The notes beneath the pieces are model-generated. The model made no database searches. It was not told where the DNA came from and saw only the letters and a program-made list of their open reading frames with translations. Positions 52,874 through 60,549 of a DNA stretch of 64,000 nt are shown here, in pieces (position 1 is the first letter of the stretch; every line of letters starts with the position of its first letter). The position numbers and the translations under genes were made by a program. The stretch is taken from the NCBI GenBank assembly GCA_963843755.1, contig CAWJLS010000003.1:1-64000 (forward strand), read 5' to 3'. Source of the DNA: CAWJLS01 sp963843755 (GTDB lineage: Bacteria > Acidobacteriota > Thermoanaerobaculia > Multivoradales > DATKCC01).

Positions 52874-52910
52874 TATAATGCAAGGAATCGCGATGCTTCG
52901 CATTCTTTGC
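52874..52910 (+). promoter_or_regulatory. -10 element followed by an imperfect 13-bp hairpin
   Basis: TATAAT at 52874-52879 is directly followed by GCAAGGAATCGCGA-TGCT-TCGCATTCTTTGC (52880-52910), an inverted repeat with one mismatch and one bulged base. It lies over the expected transcription start of the small secreted protein gene at 52985. No good -35 is visible. It may be an operator or a 5' mRNA hairpin. Confidence 0.45.
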
Positions 52911-52984
52911 CATTTTGTGACGGGAGCTCCCCCGCCGCCCCGCCGGCCGGACGAGCTGAACATGGAAGCGGAAAGGAGAAACCG

Positions 52985-53356
52985 ATGCTTCTGCACCACC
53001 GACGCAGCCACGCCCCAGGCGGCGCCGACAGGGCCCTTCGGCTCGCCCTCGCCGGTGCCGCCCTCGCCGTAGTGCTCGCGCTGTTCGTGTCCGGACCGGG
53101 ATACGCTCTCCCCCAGGCATCGACCCGCACGCCCGACGTGGCGCCCACACCGAGCGCCTGGACCGCCTGGACCGTCACGGTTCGCGCCGAGCTGAGCGCC
53201 GCCTGGACGACGGTCTGGTCGCCGATCGGCCAGCTCTTCAGCGCCACGGCGACGGACGGAACGAGCTCGACGGACGGCGGCTACCCGTCCGACGGATCGG
53301 GCGTCTTCGACCCGGGTGGGGGCGGATCGTACGTCGATCCCAATGGAGCGTTTTGA
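52985..53356 (+). CDS. Small secreted protein of unknown function
   Basis: 123 aa; AAAGGAGA 5 bases before ATG 52985. Signal peptide/anchor at about residues 18-42 (ALRLALAGAALAVVLALFVSGPGYA). Mature part about 80 residues, with Trp-rich helix-like SAWTAWTVTVRAELSAAWTTVWSPIGQLF and a Gly/Asp/Ser tail (DGSGVFDPGGGGSYVDPNG). No Cys, no known domain. The TPR protein gene follows on the same strand. Confidence 0.6.
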   Translation: MLLHHRRSHAPGGADRALRLALAGAALAVVLALFVSGPGYALPQASTRTPDVAPTPSAWTAWTVTVRAELSAAWTTVWSPIGQLFSATATDGTSSTDGGYPSDGSGVFDPGGGGSYVDPNGAF

Positions 53357-53428
53357 ATCAGGGGGTCGAGACGTGAGTAGAATCCTCGCGTATTCGCTCT
53401 TGCTCTGATGTTGAATATATCGTAGGCT

Positions 53429-54838
53429 GTGGACCAGCCCATCCGCCCGGCGCTCGGGCTGAATCCCAGGGTCGGGACCGGCCCGAGCGGAACTGGCATC
53501 TGGACTGCGGAAATGACGATCGACCACGAGATGATCTACGAAAGCCCATCAGAGCGAGTCGACTCCAGAGCGCCGATCGACGAGGACTTCGCGGCGCTGG
53601 ATCTTCTCGATCGGCTCTCCCCGCCGGCGGCGGCGAGCTCGCCCACCTGGTTCGCAGAGAGCCGGCTCCTCGGCATCGTGGCCGCCGCGGAGCGTCTCAA
53701 GACCGCACAAGAGGAGGAGCGACTCGCCGCTCCTTATCTCGCGACACAGCTCGAGCGGCACCCTGAGACCCGGGCGAGAATCCTGATCAACAACCGCCCC
53801 CGGTTTCACACCTGGGGCCTCGCCGAGGAGCTCATCGACCGGGCGCTCGGATCGATCTTCGCCAACGACCCCTGCCGCTCGGTCCGCTTGAGCCGGCTGG
53901 CCGTCGTCGTGACAGATCACCTGGAACCGGCACACTATCCGCAGTCGCTTGCCGCCGACCTTCGGGCACGGGCTTGGGGCAACCTTGGGAACTCCTATCG
54001 TTGTGCTGGCCAGCTTCGGAGTGCAGCCTCCGCCCTGCAGCAAGCGGAGGAGATCCTCCTCCAGGGGACCGGCGATCCCCTCGAAGAGGCGACGCTCCTC
54101 AGCTTCGCCGCCTCGCTCGAGACGGACTCCGGCCAGTACGCAACGGCGATCGAGCTCCTCGAACGCACCTGTTCGATCTACCGCGAGCTCGGTGAACAGT
54201 CCCGCCTCGCAAGGACCCTCGTCCAGCTCGTGATTCCGATGCAGTTCCAGAATCCCGGAAGCGGCGTCGAGATCGCTCGGTCGGCGGAACGCCTCCTCGA
54301 TCCGGACAAGGACGCCGAGCTCTTCCTCCACGCTCGGCACAACCACGTCACCGCGCTCGTCGATTCGAACCGCCCGGAACAGGCGGCGATGCTGCTGGAG
54401 GCAAGCCGCAGGTTCTACCGCCGGAGTGCAAGCCCGTGGGCCGAGCTCAACCTGGCCTGGACCGAGGCGCGGCTCTCGGCAGCCCTGGGCGACCTCGAGG
54501 AAGCCGAGGCCGGCTACGAGGTGCTCTTGCAAGAGGTCTTGGAGAGCGACCGCCGCCTGGAAGGCGCCCTGGTCGCGCTCGACCTCGCCGCCTGCCGCCT
54601 CAGTCTCGGCAAGACCCGAGAAGCCGCCGAGCTCGCGGCCTCGATGTCCGGCTCGCTACAGAGCTGGGGGGCGAACGCCAAGGCGCGAGAGGCCTGGGCC
54701 CTGCTCCAGCACTCCCTGCGGGTCGAACGCGCCTCGGTGGAGCTGGTCCACGAGGTCGCGCAGTTCCTCCGGAAGGCGTGGCAGAACCCCGACCTGCCGC
54801 TGTCGAAGAGCCTCGCCGCCCGGCGCGAGGGCGCCTGA
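53429..54838 (+). CDS. TPR-repeat protein
   Basis: 469 aa from GTG 53429; ATG 53513 is an equally good start (441 aa). Helical repeats from about residue 170 on: ARAWGNLGNSYRCAGQLRSAASALQQAEEIL, ATLLSFAASLETDSGQYATAIELLERTCSIYRELGEQ, HNHVTALVDSNRPEQAAMLLEASRRFY, LNLAWTEARLSAALGDLEEAEAGYEVLLQEVLE. The first 70 residues are Ser/Asp-rich and may be a recruitment segment. No DNA-binding or enzymatic domain. A shorter remnant of the same type lies at 58641-58967. Likely a protein-interaction or regulatory component. Confidence 0.75.
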   Translation: MDQPIRPALGLNPRVGTGPSGTGIWTAEMTIDHEMIYESPSERVDSRAPIDEDFAALDLLDRLSPPAAASSPTWFAESRLLGIVAAAERLKTAQEEERLAAPYLATQLERHPETRARILINNRPRFHTWGLAEELIDRALGSIFANDPCRSVRLSRLAVVVTDHLEPAHYPQSLAADLRARAWGNLGNSYRCAGQLRSAASALQQAEEILLQGTGDPLEEATLLSFAASLETDSGQYATAIELLERTCSIYRELGEQSRLARTLVQLVIPMQFQNPGSGVEIARSAERLLDPDKDAELFLHARHNHVTALVDSNRPEQAAMLLEASRRFYRRSASPWAELNLAWTEARLSAALGDLEEAEAGYEVLLQEVLESDRRLEGALVALDLAACRLSLGKTREAAELAASMSGSLQSWGANAKAREAWALLQHSLRVERASVELVHEVAQFLRKAWQNPDLPLSKSLAARREGA

Positions 54839-54947
54839 AGCGCCGTCGCACCTCGCGTTCGGCCGGCCCGCGTCCGCCCCGGGCCTGGTCTTGGCCCGAA
54901 CCCGCCGAAGCTCTTGCAGGTCGGCTGTCGTCCTGTCGGTCGAGCGC

Positions 54948-54976
54948 TTGACCGTTCTCGGGCGTTCGGGTAACGT
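54948..54976 (+). promoter_or_regulatory. Promoter of the first riboswitch-subtilase unit
   Basis: TTGACC (54948-54953), 17-base spacer, TAACGT (54971-54976). The predicted start falls about 10 bases before the riboswitch aptamer. Confidence 0.7.
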
Positions 54977-54991
54977 CCCATTCGCTTCGTC

Positions 54992-55064
54992 CAAGGCAAA
55001 ACCACCGCGAGGTGGTGACGCAAAGCCCTGGGGCCTCCCTCCAGGGAGGTAGCCCGGCTGCCGG
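54992..55064 (+). ncRNA. Cyclic di-GMP-I (GEMM) riboswitch aptamer
   Basis: All GEMM-I landmarks occur in order: 5' AAGGCAAAACC, P2 stem CCACC/GGTGG closed by the GNRA loop GCGA, the invariant core ACGCAAAGCC, P3 with CCCTGG/CCAGGG, then GGTAGCCCGGCTGCC closing P1 (GGCA with TGCC). It sits between a good promoter and the ribosome site AAGGAG (55103-55108) of the subtilase. No terminator stem with a T run is seen after it, so the expression platform is unclear. Confidence 0.93.
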
Positions 55065-55118
55065 AGTGGGACTCGCCTATCTACGTTCGTCAGATTTTTC
55101 GCAAGGAGACCGATCCAG

Positions 55119-56456
55119 ATGATTCGCAAGTCTACGCTCCTGGGGTGCGCCCTCGCCGGCATCCTCGCCCTCTCTCTCGCCCTGTTGGCGCCGGCGGCCG
55201 CGACCGCGCAGGCAAGCACCAACTACGTTCTGACGGCTTCCCACTGGGGCGCCAAGCAGACCGCCGCCGTCGAGGCCGCGGGCGGCACCGTGGTCTGGAG
55301 CCACGGCGGCTCCGGCATCGGCATGGTGTCGTCCAGCAGCTCGAGCTTCCTCGACGACGTCGACGCGAGCAACGCGTTCAAGACCGCCGCCGCCGACGTG
55401 ATGGTCCAGTGGCAGCCGGCCCCGGTCGAGACGTCCACGATCACTCCGAACGACGAGACCTACTTCCCGTACCAGTGGAACCTGCAGGCGATCGACGCAC
55501 CGGACGCCTGGGCCTCCGGCTGCACCGGCGCCGGCGTCCGGGTGGCCGTGCTCGATGGCGGCATCTGGGATCAGCACCAGGATCTCGACGACAACCTGGA
55601 CACCGCCTGCTCGGTCTCCTTCGTCCCGGGCCAGGCGTTCAACACCGACACCGGGACCTTCTGGCACGGTACCCACGTCGCCGGCATCATCGCCGCCGAG
55701 GACAACGGCCTCGGCACCATCGGCGTCGCCCCCGAGGCCACGATCATGGGCGTCAAGGTGCTCCACGGCGGAACCGGTAGCTTCGGCTGGGTCATCGGCG
55801 GCCTGCTCTACGCCGCCGACCCGGCGTCCTTCGGCCTGCCGGGGTGCCAGCGTGCGGACATCGTCAACATGAGCCTCGGCGCCCTCTTCCCGAAGAACGC
55901 CACCGGCGGCGGCCCCCTCGTCGCGGCGCTCAACAAGGCGGTCAACTTCGCCGGCAGCAAGGGCGTTCTGGTGATCTCCGCCGCGGCCAACGACGGTCTC
56001 GACCTCGGTCAGCTCCAGAACTACACGGTCGTCCCGGCGCAGTCGGGCTCGGGCATCGCCGTCTCGGCGACCGGTCCGGTCGACTTCGCCAACGGCGGCT
56101 CCAACTACCGCCGTATCTCGTCCTACACCAACTACGGCGAGGATCTCGTCTACGTGGCCGGTCCGGGTGGTGACTTCACCCTCTATCCGAACGGCCTCTG
56201 GTATCTCGACATGGTGCTGAGCACGAGCCGTGGATCCGGCACCTCCACCACCTCGTACACCTGGGCCGCCGGTACCAGCCAGGCGACGCCCGCCGTGGCC
56301 GGCGTCGCGGCGCTGATCCTGGGCTCCCACCCCGGCATGTCGCTGGGGGCGCTCAAGACCAAGCTCGCCCAGACCGCGGACGACGAGGGCAAGGTCGGCA
56401 AGGACCAGTTCTACGGTCACGGCTTCGTCAACGCCTACCGCGCCTGCACCGAGTAG
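55119..56456 (+). CDS. Secreted subtilisin-like serine protease (S8)
   Basis: 445 aa. Signal peptide ends AATAQA; an I9-like propeptide region (VLTASHWGAKQTAAVEAAGGTVVWSH...) covers about 33-100. Catalytic triad: Asp146 in VAVLDGGIW (DGG in place of the usual D-[ST]-G), His183 in HGTHVAGIIA, Ser387 in AAGTSQATPAVAG. The oxyanion Asn is in AAANDG. Cys135 and Cys164 may form a disulfide, with further Cys near 248 and 443. Expected to be exported and self-processed. The gene has its own promoter and c-di-GMP riboswitch and is followed by a terminator, so it is monocistronic. Confidence 0.92.
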   Translation: MIRKSTLLGCALAGILALSLALLAPAAATAQASTNYVLTASHWGAKQTAAVEAAGGTVVWSHGGSGIGMVSSSSSSFLDDVDASNAFKTAAADVMVQWQPAPVETSTITPNDETYFPYQWNLQAIDAPDAWASGCTGAGVRVAVLDGGIWDQHQDLDDNLDTACSVSFVPGQAFNTDTGTFWHGTHVAGIIAAEDNGLGTIGVAPEATIMGVKVLHGGTGSFGWVIGGLLYAADPASFGLPGCQRADIVNMSLGALFPKNATGGGPLVAALNKAVNFAGSKGVLVISAAANDGLDLGQLQNYTVVPAQSGSGIAVSATGPVDFANGGSNYRRISSYTNYGEDLVYVAGPGGDFTLYPNGLWYLDMVLSTSRGSGTSTTSYTWAAGTSQATPAVAGVAALILGSHPGMSLGALKTKLAQTADDEGKVGKDQFYGHGFVNAYRACTE

Positions 56457-56488
56457 TCGCGAGACACTCAGCTCGATGGCTGGAACCG

Positions 56489-56517
56489 GGGGAGGCCTTT
56501 CGAGGCCTCCCCTTTTT
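56489..56517 (+). terminator. Intrinsic terminator after the first subtilase
   Basis: GGGGAGGCCT-TTCG-AGGCCTCCCC, a perfect 10-bp stem with a UUCG tetraloop, then five T (56513-56517). Confidence 0.93.
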
Positions 56518-56613
56518 CGTCTCGGCCGGTCTCGACGGCGAAAGCGCGACGATTCCTCCCCTTCCGCGGTTGCCATCGCTCCGCCCACCGCCCACCCCGC
56601 CCCACCCCTTCCC

Positions 56614-56641
56614 TTGACCTCCTCCGAAGCTCGCCTATAAT
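56614..56641 (+). promoter_or_regulatory. Promoter of the second riboswitch-subtilase unit
   Basis: TTGACC (56614-56619), 16-base spacer, perfect TATAAT (56636-56641). Together with the terminator before it, this makes the second subtilase an independent transcription unit. Confidence 0.8.
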
Positions 56642-56667
56642 TCCTCCAAGGCTTCAAGAAGCTTCGC

Positions 56668-56741
56668 CAAGGGCAAACCCGCCGCAAGGCGGGGACGCAA
56701 AGCCGCCGGACCTCCGCCCCAGGAGGTGGCCAGGCTGCCGA
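56668..56741 (+). ncRNA. Cyclic di-GMP-I (GEMM) riboswitch aptamer
   Basis: 5' AAGGGCAAACC, P2 CCGCC/GGCGG with the GNRA loop GCAA, core GGGACGCAAAGCC, P3 arm CCTCC/GGAGG, and 3' GGCCAGGCTGCC closing P1. The usual GGTAGC after P3 reads GGTGGC. The P3 strand CCTCCG (56711-56716) is fully complementary to the ribosome site CGGAGG (56765-56770) of the downstream gene, so a translational switch is possible: ligand-bound aptamer keeps P3 paired and frees the ribosome site. That mechanism is inference. Confidence 0.9.
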
Positions 56742-56776
56742 AGCATCCCTTCGAACCTCTTCCACGGAGGAACCCG

Positions 56777-58165
56777 ATGATGGGACCCATGGCCCTTCCT
56801 CTCCGCCGCGGTACGACGCTCGCGGCACTCGTCACCACCCTGCTCCTGCTTCCCGCCGCCGCGTCGGCAGCCGGCTTCCTCGTCCAGGTCAACGGACAGC
56901 TCCCGTCCGACCTCGCCGATCGGGTGGCCGCCGCCGGTGGAACGCTGGAGCGGGTCTACCCGGAGATCGGCTACGCCTACGCCGTCTCCGACGCTCCGGA
57001 CTTCGCCGCCACCCTCGCCGCCGATCAGTCGATCCGGAGCACGACCCAGGACCTCGTCCTCCAGTGGACGCCGCAGTCGGACGGCTTCGCGGCCCTCGAC
57101 GGACCGGCCGGCCAGGGCATCGGCTTCGACCCGACCGACGCGAGCTTCTACCCCTGTCAGTGGAACATGCGCAACATCGAGGCGGAAGGGGCCTGGGCCC
57201 TCGGCCAGTTCGGTGACCCGAACGTCAAGGTCGCCGTCCTCGACACCGGCATCGACCCGACCCACCAGGATCTGGCGGGCAAGGTCGACCTCGCCCAGAG
57301 CGCCAGCTTCCTCAGCGCCGGGTCGTCACCGTGCAACGCCATCCTCGGCCTGCCGGACGAAGAGACGATCTACGACTTCCGGTTCCACGGAACGTTCGTC
57401 GCCAACCAGATCACCACCAACGGCATCGGCACCGCCGCGGTCGCACCGGCCAGCAACATCGTGGCGGTCAAGGTGCTCAACTGCAACGGCAGCGGCAGCT
57501 TCGGCGACATCATCGCCGGCATCCTCTACGCCGCAAGCCTGCCGGACGTGGCGGTCATCAACATGAGCCTCGGCGTGCCGGGCGGCGTCCCGAAGAACCT
57601 GACCGGCGCAGGCTCGCTGATCGCGGCGCTCAACAAGGCGGTGAACTACGCCGAGAGCCAGGGCAAGCTGGTGGTCTCCGCCTCGGGCAACGACGGCCTG
57701 GACATGGATCACAGCGGCAACGCGGCCTTCGTGCCCGCGGAGTCCGGCAGCGGCATCGCGATCTACGCCACCGCCTGGGACGACTCCCTGGCGAGCTACT
57801 CCAACTATGGGGTCTCGGGAACCTGGGTCGGCGCGCCGGGCGGCGCCGGCATCGACCCGCCGCCGCTCGCCGGCTGCACGGTCAGCCCGACCTCCCAGGG
57901 CGGCGTGATCGGCGCCTGCTCGAGCTTCAGCGTCTTCTTCGGCTGCGCCGGCGGCACCTTCTACCTGGTCGGCGGCTCCGGCACCAGCTTCGCCACCCCG
58001 ATTGCCGCCGGTGTCGCGGCCCTGATTGACGGCAAAGCAGGCGGCGCGCTCAACGGCCACCAGTTGGCCACCGCGCTCGCCCACTCAGCCGACGACCTCG
58101 GCACCCCCGGCACCGACCTCTACTTCAGCCACGGGCGGGTCAACGCCCGAAAGGCCGTCGAGTAG
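56777..58165 (+). CDS. Secreted subtilisin-like serine protease (S8)
   Basis: 462 aa from ATG 56777 (GGAGGA upstream). Signal peptide ends ASAAG, then an I9-like propeptide (FLVQVNGQLPSDLADRVAAAGGTLERVYPEIGYAYAVSD). Triad: Asp156 in VAVLDTGID, His204 in RFHGTFVANQI, Ser404 in GSGTSFATPIAAG; Asn of ASGNDG. Clear paralogue of the preceding protease: both share YPxQWN, NMSLG, SLIAALNKAVNY and the C-terminal ADDxGTPGxDxYxxHGxVNA pattern. The insert around residues 370-395 carries three Cys. The HGTF instead of HGTH at the His motif is a noteworthy variant. Confidence 0.92.
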   Translation: MMGPMALPLRRGTTLAALVTTLLLLPAAASAAGFLVQVNGQLPSDLADRVAAAGGTLERVYPEIGYAYAVSDAPDFAATLAADQSIRSTTQDLVLQWTPQSDGFAALDGPAGQGIGFDPTDASFYPCQWNMRNIEAEGAWALGQFGDPNVKVAVLDTGIDPTHQDLAGKVDLAQSASFLSAGSSPCNAILGLPDEETIYDFRFHGTFVANQITTNGIGTAAVAPASNIVAVKVLNCNGSGSFGDIIAGILYAASLPDVAVINMSLGVPGGVPKNLTGAGSLIAALNKAVNYAESQGKLVVSASGNDGLDMDHSGNAAFVPAESGSGIAIYATAWDDSLASYSNYGVSGTWVGAPGGAGIDPPPLAGCTVSPTSQGGVIGACSSFSVFFGCAGGTFYLVGGSGTSFATPIAAGVAALIDGKAGGALNGHQLATALAHSADDLGTPGTDLYFSHGRVNARKAVE

Positions 58166-58338
58166 GATCGGGCAGCGGCCCCAGCGAGCCGGCCGCGCAC
58201 CGGCACACCCCTGCGAGGCGGGGCCACCGGGCCCCGCCTCGACTCGGTCGAGGTTCGCACGAATCCATCGCCCGAAAGCGGAAGAACTCCCCTCCGCCCT
58301 GTGTTAATCTCACCGCACCCGGCACCCCGCCGTGGCGT

Positions 58339-58415
58339 GTCCCCATCGTCTAGCCAGGTCAGGACTCCAGCCTTTCAAGCTGGCAACACGGGTTCGAATC
58401 CCGTTGGGGACACCA
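58339..58415 (+). tRNA. tRNA-Glu (anticodon TTC), CCA encoded
   Basis: 77 bases. Acceptor GTCCCCA pairs with TGGGGAC, the anticodon stem CCAGC/GCTGG holds the loop CTTTCAA (anticodon TTC), the T arm is ACGGG-TTCGAAT-CCCGT, and the 3' end ACCA is encoded. Confidence 0.96.
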
Positions 58416-58640
58416 TTGTTTTCAATGGGTTACGGCACATCACCCCTCCCCGCCAGGGGTCCGCACCTAACCTGCACCTGACTTCTGCCTCCAGAACTCG
58501 GCCCCTCGAGGCCTCCCTCGTGGCCCTCGCCGCTTCTCCCTGGCCTTGCTCCAGGGCTGTCTCCCGCACGCCCCGGCCGACGATGTCCACCAACGCCTAC
58601 CACTGACCTCGGAACCTCTACCGGCGCCAGGTAGAGCTCG

Positions 58641-58967
58641 ACGGAGAACCTGACGGCCGCCCAGGAGCTCTACACGGAAGCCCGGCAACGCGCCTTCGAC
58701 CGGGGTATTGCCTGGGACGCGAGGCTGGTGGGCCTGGAGCTGGCCCTGGTCCACCTGGTTCAGGGCCGGACAGCCCAGGTCCGCAAGCTCGCCCACGAGG
58801 CGCTCGAGATCCTCGCCGAGCAGGAGGTGGAACGCGAGGTCCGGGCGGCTCTCGATCTCCTCGCCGCCGCCGCCCGCCGCGACGCCATCACCCGCAAGCT
58901 GCTGGAGCAGTCGATCGCCGCCGTCGAAAGCACCTCCCACGGCCGGCCGGCTGCCGCGAATCCATAA
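58641..58967 (+). pseudogene. C-terminal fragment of a TPR protein
   Basis: The frame opens after a stop at 58632 with TENLTAAQELYTEARQRAFDRGIAWDARLVGLELALVHLVQGRTAQVRKLAHEALEILAEQEVEREVRAALDLL... and ends AANP at 58967. The pattern is that of the last repeats of TPR regulators, but there is no start codon with a ribosome site and no upstream part. A GTG at 58728 could start an 79-residue peptide. It lies just downstream of tRNA-Glu and is probably gene debris. Confidence 0.6.
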
Positions 58968-59149
58968 GCCCGACCACCGGCTGGCACCGATCTGGATATC
59001 CACCAGACCGTGGGATGCGACCGCCGAGAGACCGACAGCGACCAAGGCTGTGGGCATCGGGTCTTGCCAGCAACCCTCCTGACGATTGAACGCCCGACGG
59101 CGCGTCAGAGGACGACTCTCAGAACAGCAACAGACGGAGGGGGTCCTCA

Positions 59150-59242
59150 CGGCCTCCGGGTCGCTACGTCCGGTCCATCTCCTCGGCCGCCCAGGACAGA
59201 CGGGCGGCCTGTGGGGATTCCCCTCCCATCGCTGACCTGGGG
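59150..59242 (-). repeat. Diverged repeat, copy A first half
   Basis: About 92% identical by eye to 63818-63908. Read on the minus strand both copies keep the same frame ending SPQA-[AT]-RLS-[WR]-AAEEMDR-[TR] followed by TAG, so the repeat is a piece of an old coding sequence (TPR-like composition). Confidence 0.65.
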
Positions 59243-59265
59243 GGTGGTTGGGGCGTGCTCGGCTG

Positions 59266-59372
59266 ATCCCACCGTGGTGCTCAGGGCAGTTCCGAGGTCC
59301 GGTGAGCTGGTGCAGGACGTGGCGGAGCTGGTCAGTCGCAATCCCACCGTGTAGCTCAGGGCAATTCCGAGG
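59266..59372 (+). repeat. Two 32-bp direct repeats inside the copy-A interruption
   Basis: Units 59266-59297 and 59341-59372 share ATCCCACCGTG and CTCAGGGCA-[GA]-TTCCGAGG, 29 of 32 bases identical, 43 bases between them. They lie in the 195-base segment that splits repeat copy A. Possibly ends of a lost mobile element. Confidence 0.5.
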
Positions 59373-59437
59373 GCAATGGCTCTAGCCAGCTTACCTTCAG
59401 CGACCAAAAAGCACTCCCGCCGTTACCTCCTCTGAGC

Positions 59438-59530
59438 GGCCTCTCCGAGCCCCCCCAGAAACCCTCCTCGGCACCTCTCATCGTTCCGTATCCCTCTGAT
59501 GTCAAAGACCTTACCGTCCCCGCCGTTCTC
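59438..59530 (-). repeat. Diverged repeat, copy A second half
   Basis: Matches 63905-63996, including GATGTCAAAGA-[CT]-CTTACCGTCCCCGCCG. In copy B the two halves are continuous; here they are separated by about 195 bases. The 900-base stretch 58968-59870 contains no intact gene. Confidence 0.65.
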
Positions 59531-59870
59531 GTGGCCGTTTTCCGCCCTTCGGCGCTGGCATGATCTTTGTCCTAAACCACCGTCTCGGTCCGTCCTTTCG
59601 TGCTTTCACCGAACTTCCTCATGAGAGATCGACATCCGCGGCTTCGCGCCGCCCCCCGGCCCATCATGTCCATTCACTCCTGCCACACCCGTCCACCAAC
59701 TCTTCGTGTCCGCCCTCTTTGAGATCGTCCCTCGACTATCTCGGCCACGGCAGCGAGCCAAGTCCTCCACCCTACCCCGGCTGTCTTCGACGACGCGACC
59801 ATTGCCTGCCAGTGGGGAGGCAACCTCGGCCAACAGATCCGGCCCAGCCAGCGGCGGTTGAAGAAGGCGG

Positions 59871-60533
59871 TCACTCACCGGAGTCGGTGTCCTCGACGCG
59901 AAAGAAGACATCGACGATCCGGCCCACCCGAAACCGCTGCTCGGACTTCCGACGAACCTGCTGGACGAACGAACCTTCGTAGGCCCACAGGTTCCCGTTT
60001 CCGTCGAGCTGATTGAGTGGCGTGTAGTTGAGATCGATGGCCCAGACCCCTTCCCGGGCCAGCGGTGAAATCTCGGAAGGCTCCGAGATCCCATTGCGGT
60101 TCTCATCGACCCAGAGGAGGAGGTCACGCCAGCCGAGATCCTCGCTGTCCAAGATGCCATCCCCGTTTCCTCCGGCGTCCGGGGCATCGAGACTTGCCAG
60201 CGCCTGGAAACCGTTCTCCGCACGCGTGCCGTCAGGCAGCAGCGTGGCTGTCCCGAACAGCTCGGTGCCGTCATCCACGGTGCGGTTGCCGTCGTTGTCC
60301 CTCCACAGGAAGGCATCCCTGCCGATGCCGGTCCAACTGATTCTCTCCGCGAGCCCGTCCCCATCGATGTCGAAGTCCACTCCGGTTCTCGGGCTCCACA
60401 CGAGGATGCCGTCGCTTTCGAGATCTAGGATCAGCGGGCTGGTACAAGGGTGAGTCGCCCTTGCCGTAGGAACGACGATCACCCCCTGGAGCAGGGTGAG
60501 CGTCAAGATCAAGAGGGTGCGCTTGTCTGGCAT
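59871..60533 (-). CDS. Secreted calcium-binding-repeat protein
   Basis: 220 aa from ATG 60533. Signal peptide ends ARATHP. Three EF-hand-like/VCBS loops: DFDIDGDGLAERISWTG, WRDNDGNRTVDDGTELFG and GGNGDGILDSEDLGWRDLLLWVDENRNGISEPSE, each D-x-[DN]-x-[DN]-G. This arrangement is common in the C-terminal parts of RTX-type and other large calcium-binding exoproteins; here it stands alone as a small protein. It follows the metalloprotease gene on the same strand with a 16-base gap, so they were probably one operon before the IS insertion. Confidence 0.72.
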   Translation of the reverse strand: MPDKRTLLILTLTLLQGVIVVPTARATHPCTSPLILDLESDGILVWSPRTGVDFDIDGDGLAERISWTGIGRDAFLWRDNDGNRTVDDGTELFGTATLLPDGTRAENGFQALASLDAPDAGGNGDGILDSEDLGWRDLLLWVDENRNGISEPSEISPLAREGVWAIDLNYTPLNQLDGNGNLWAYEGSFVQQVRRKSEQRFRVGRIVDVFFRVEDTDSGE

Positions 60534-60549
60534 CTGGATTCCTCGCGAT

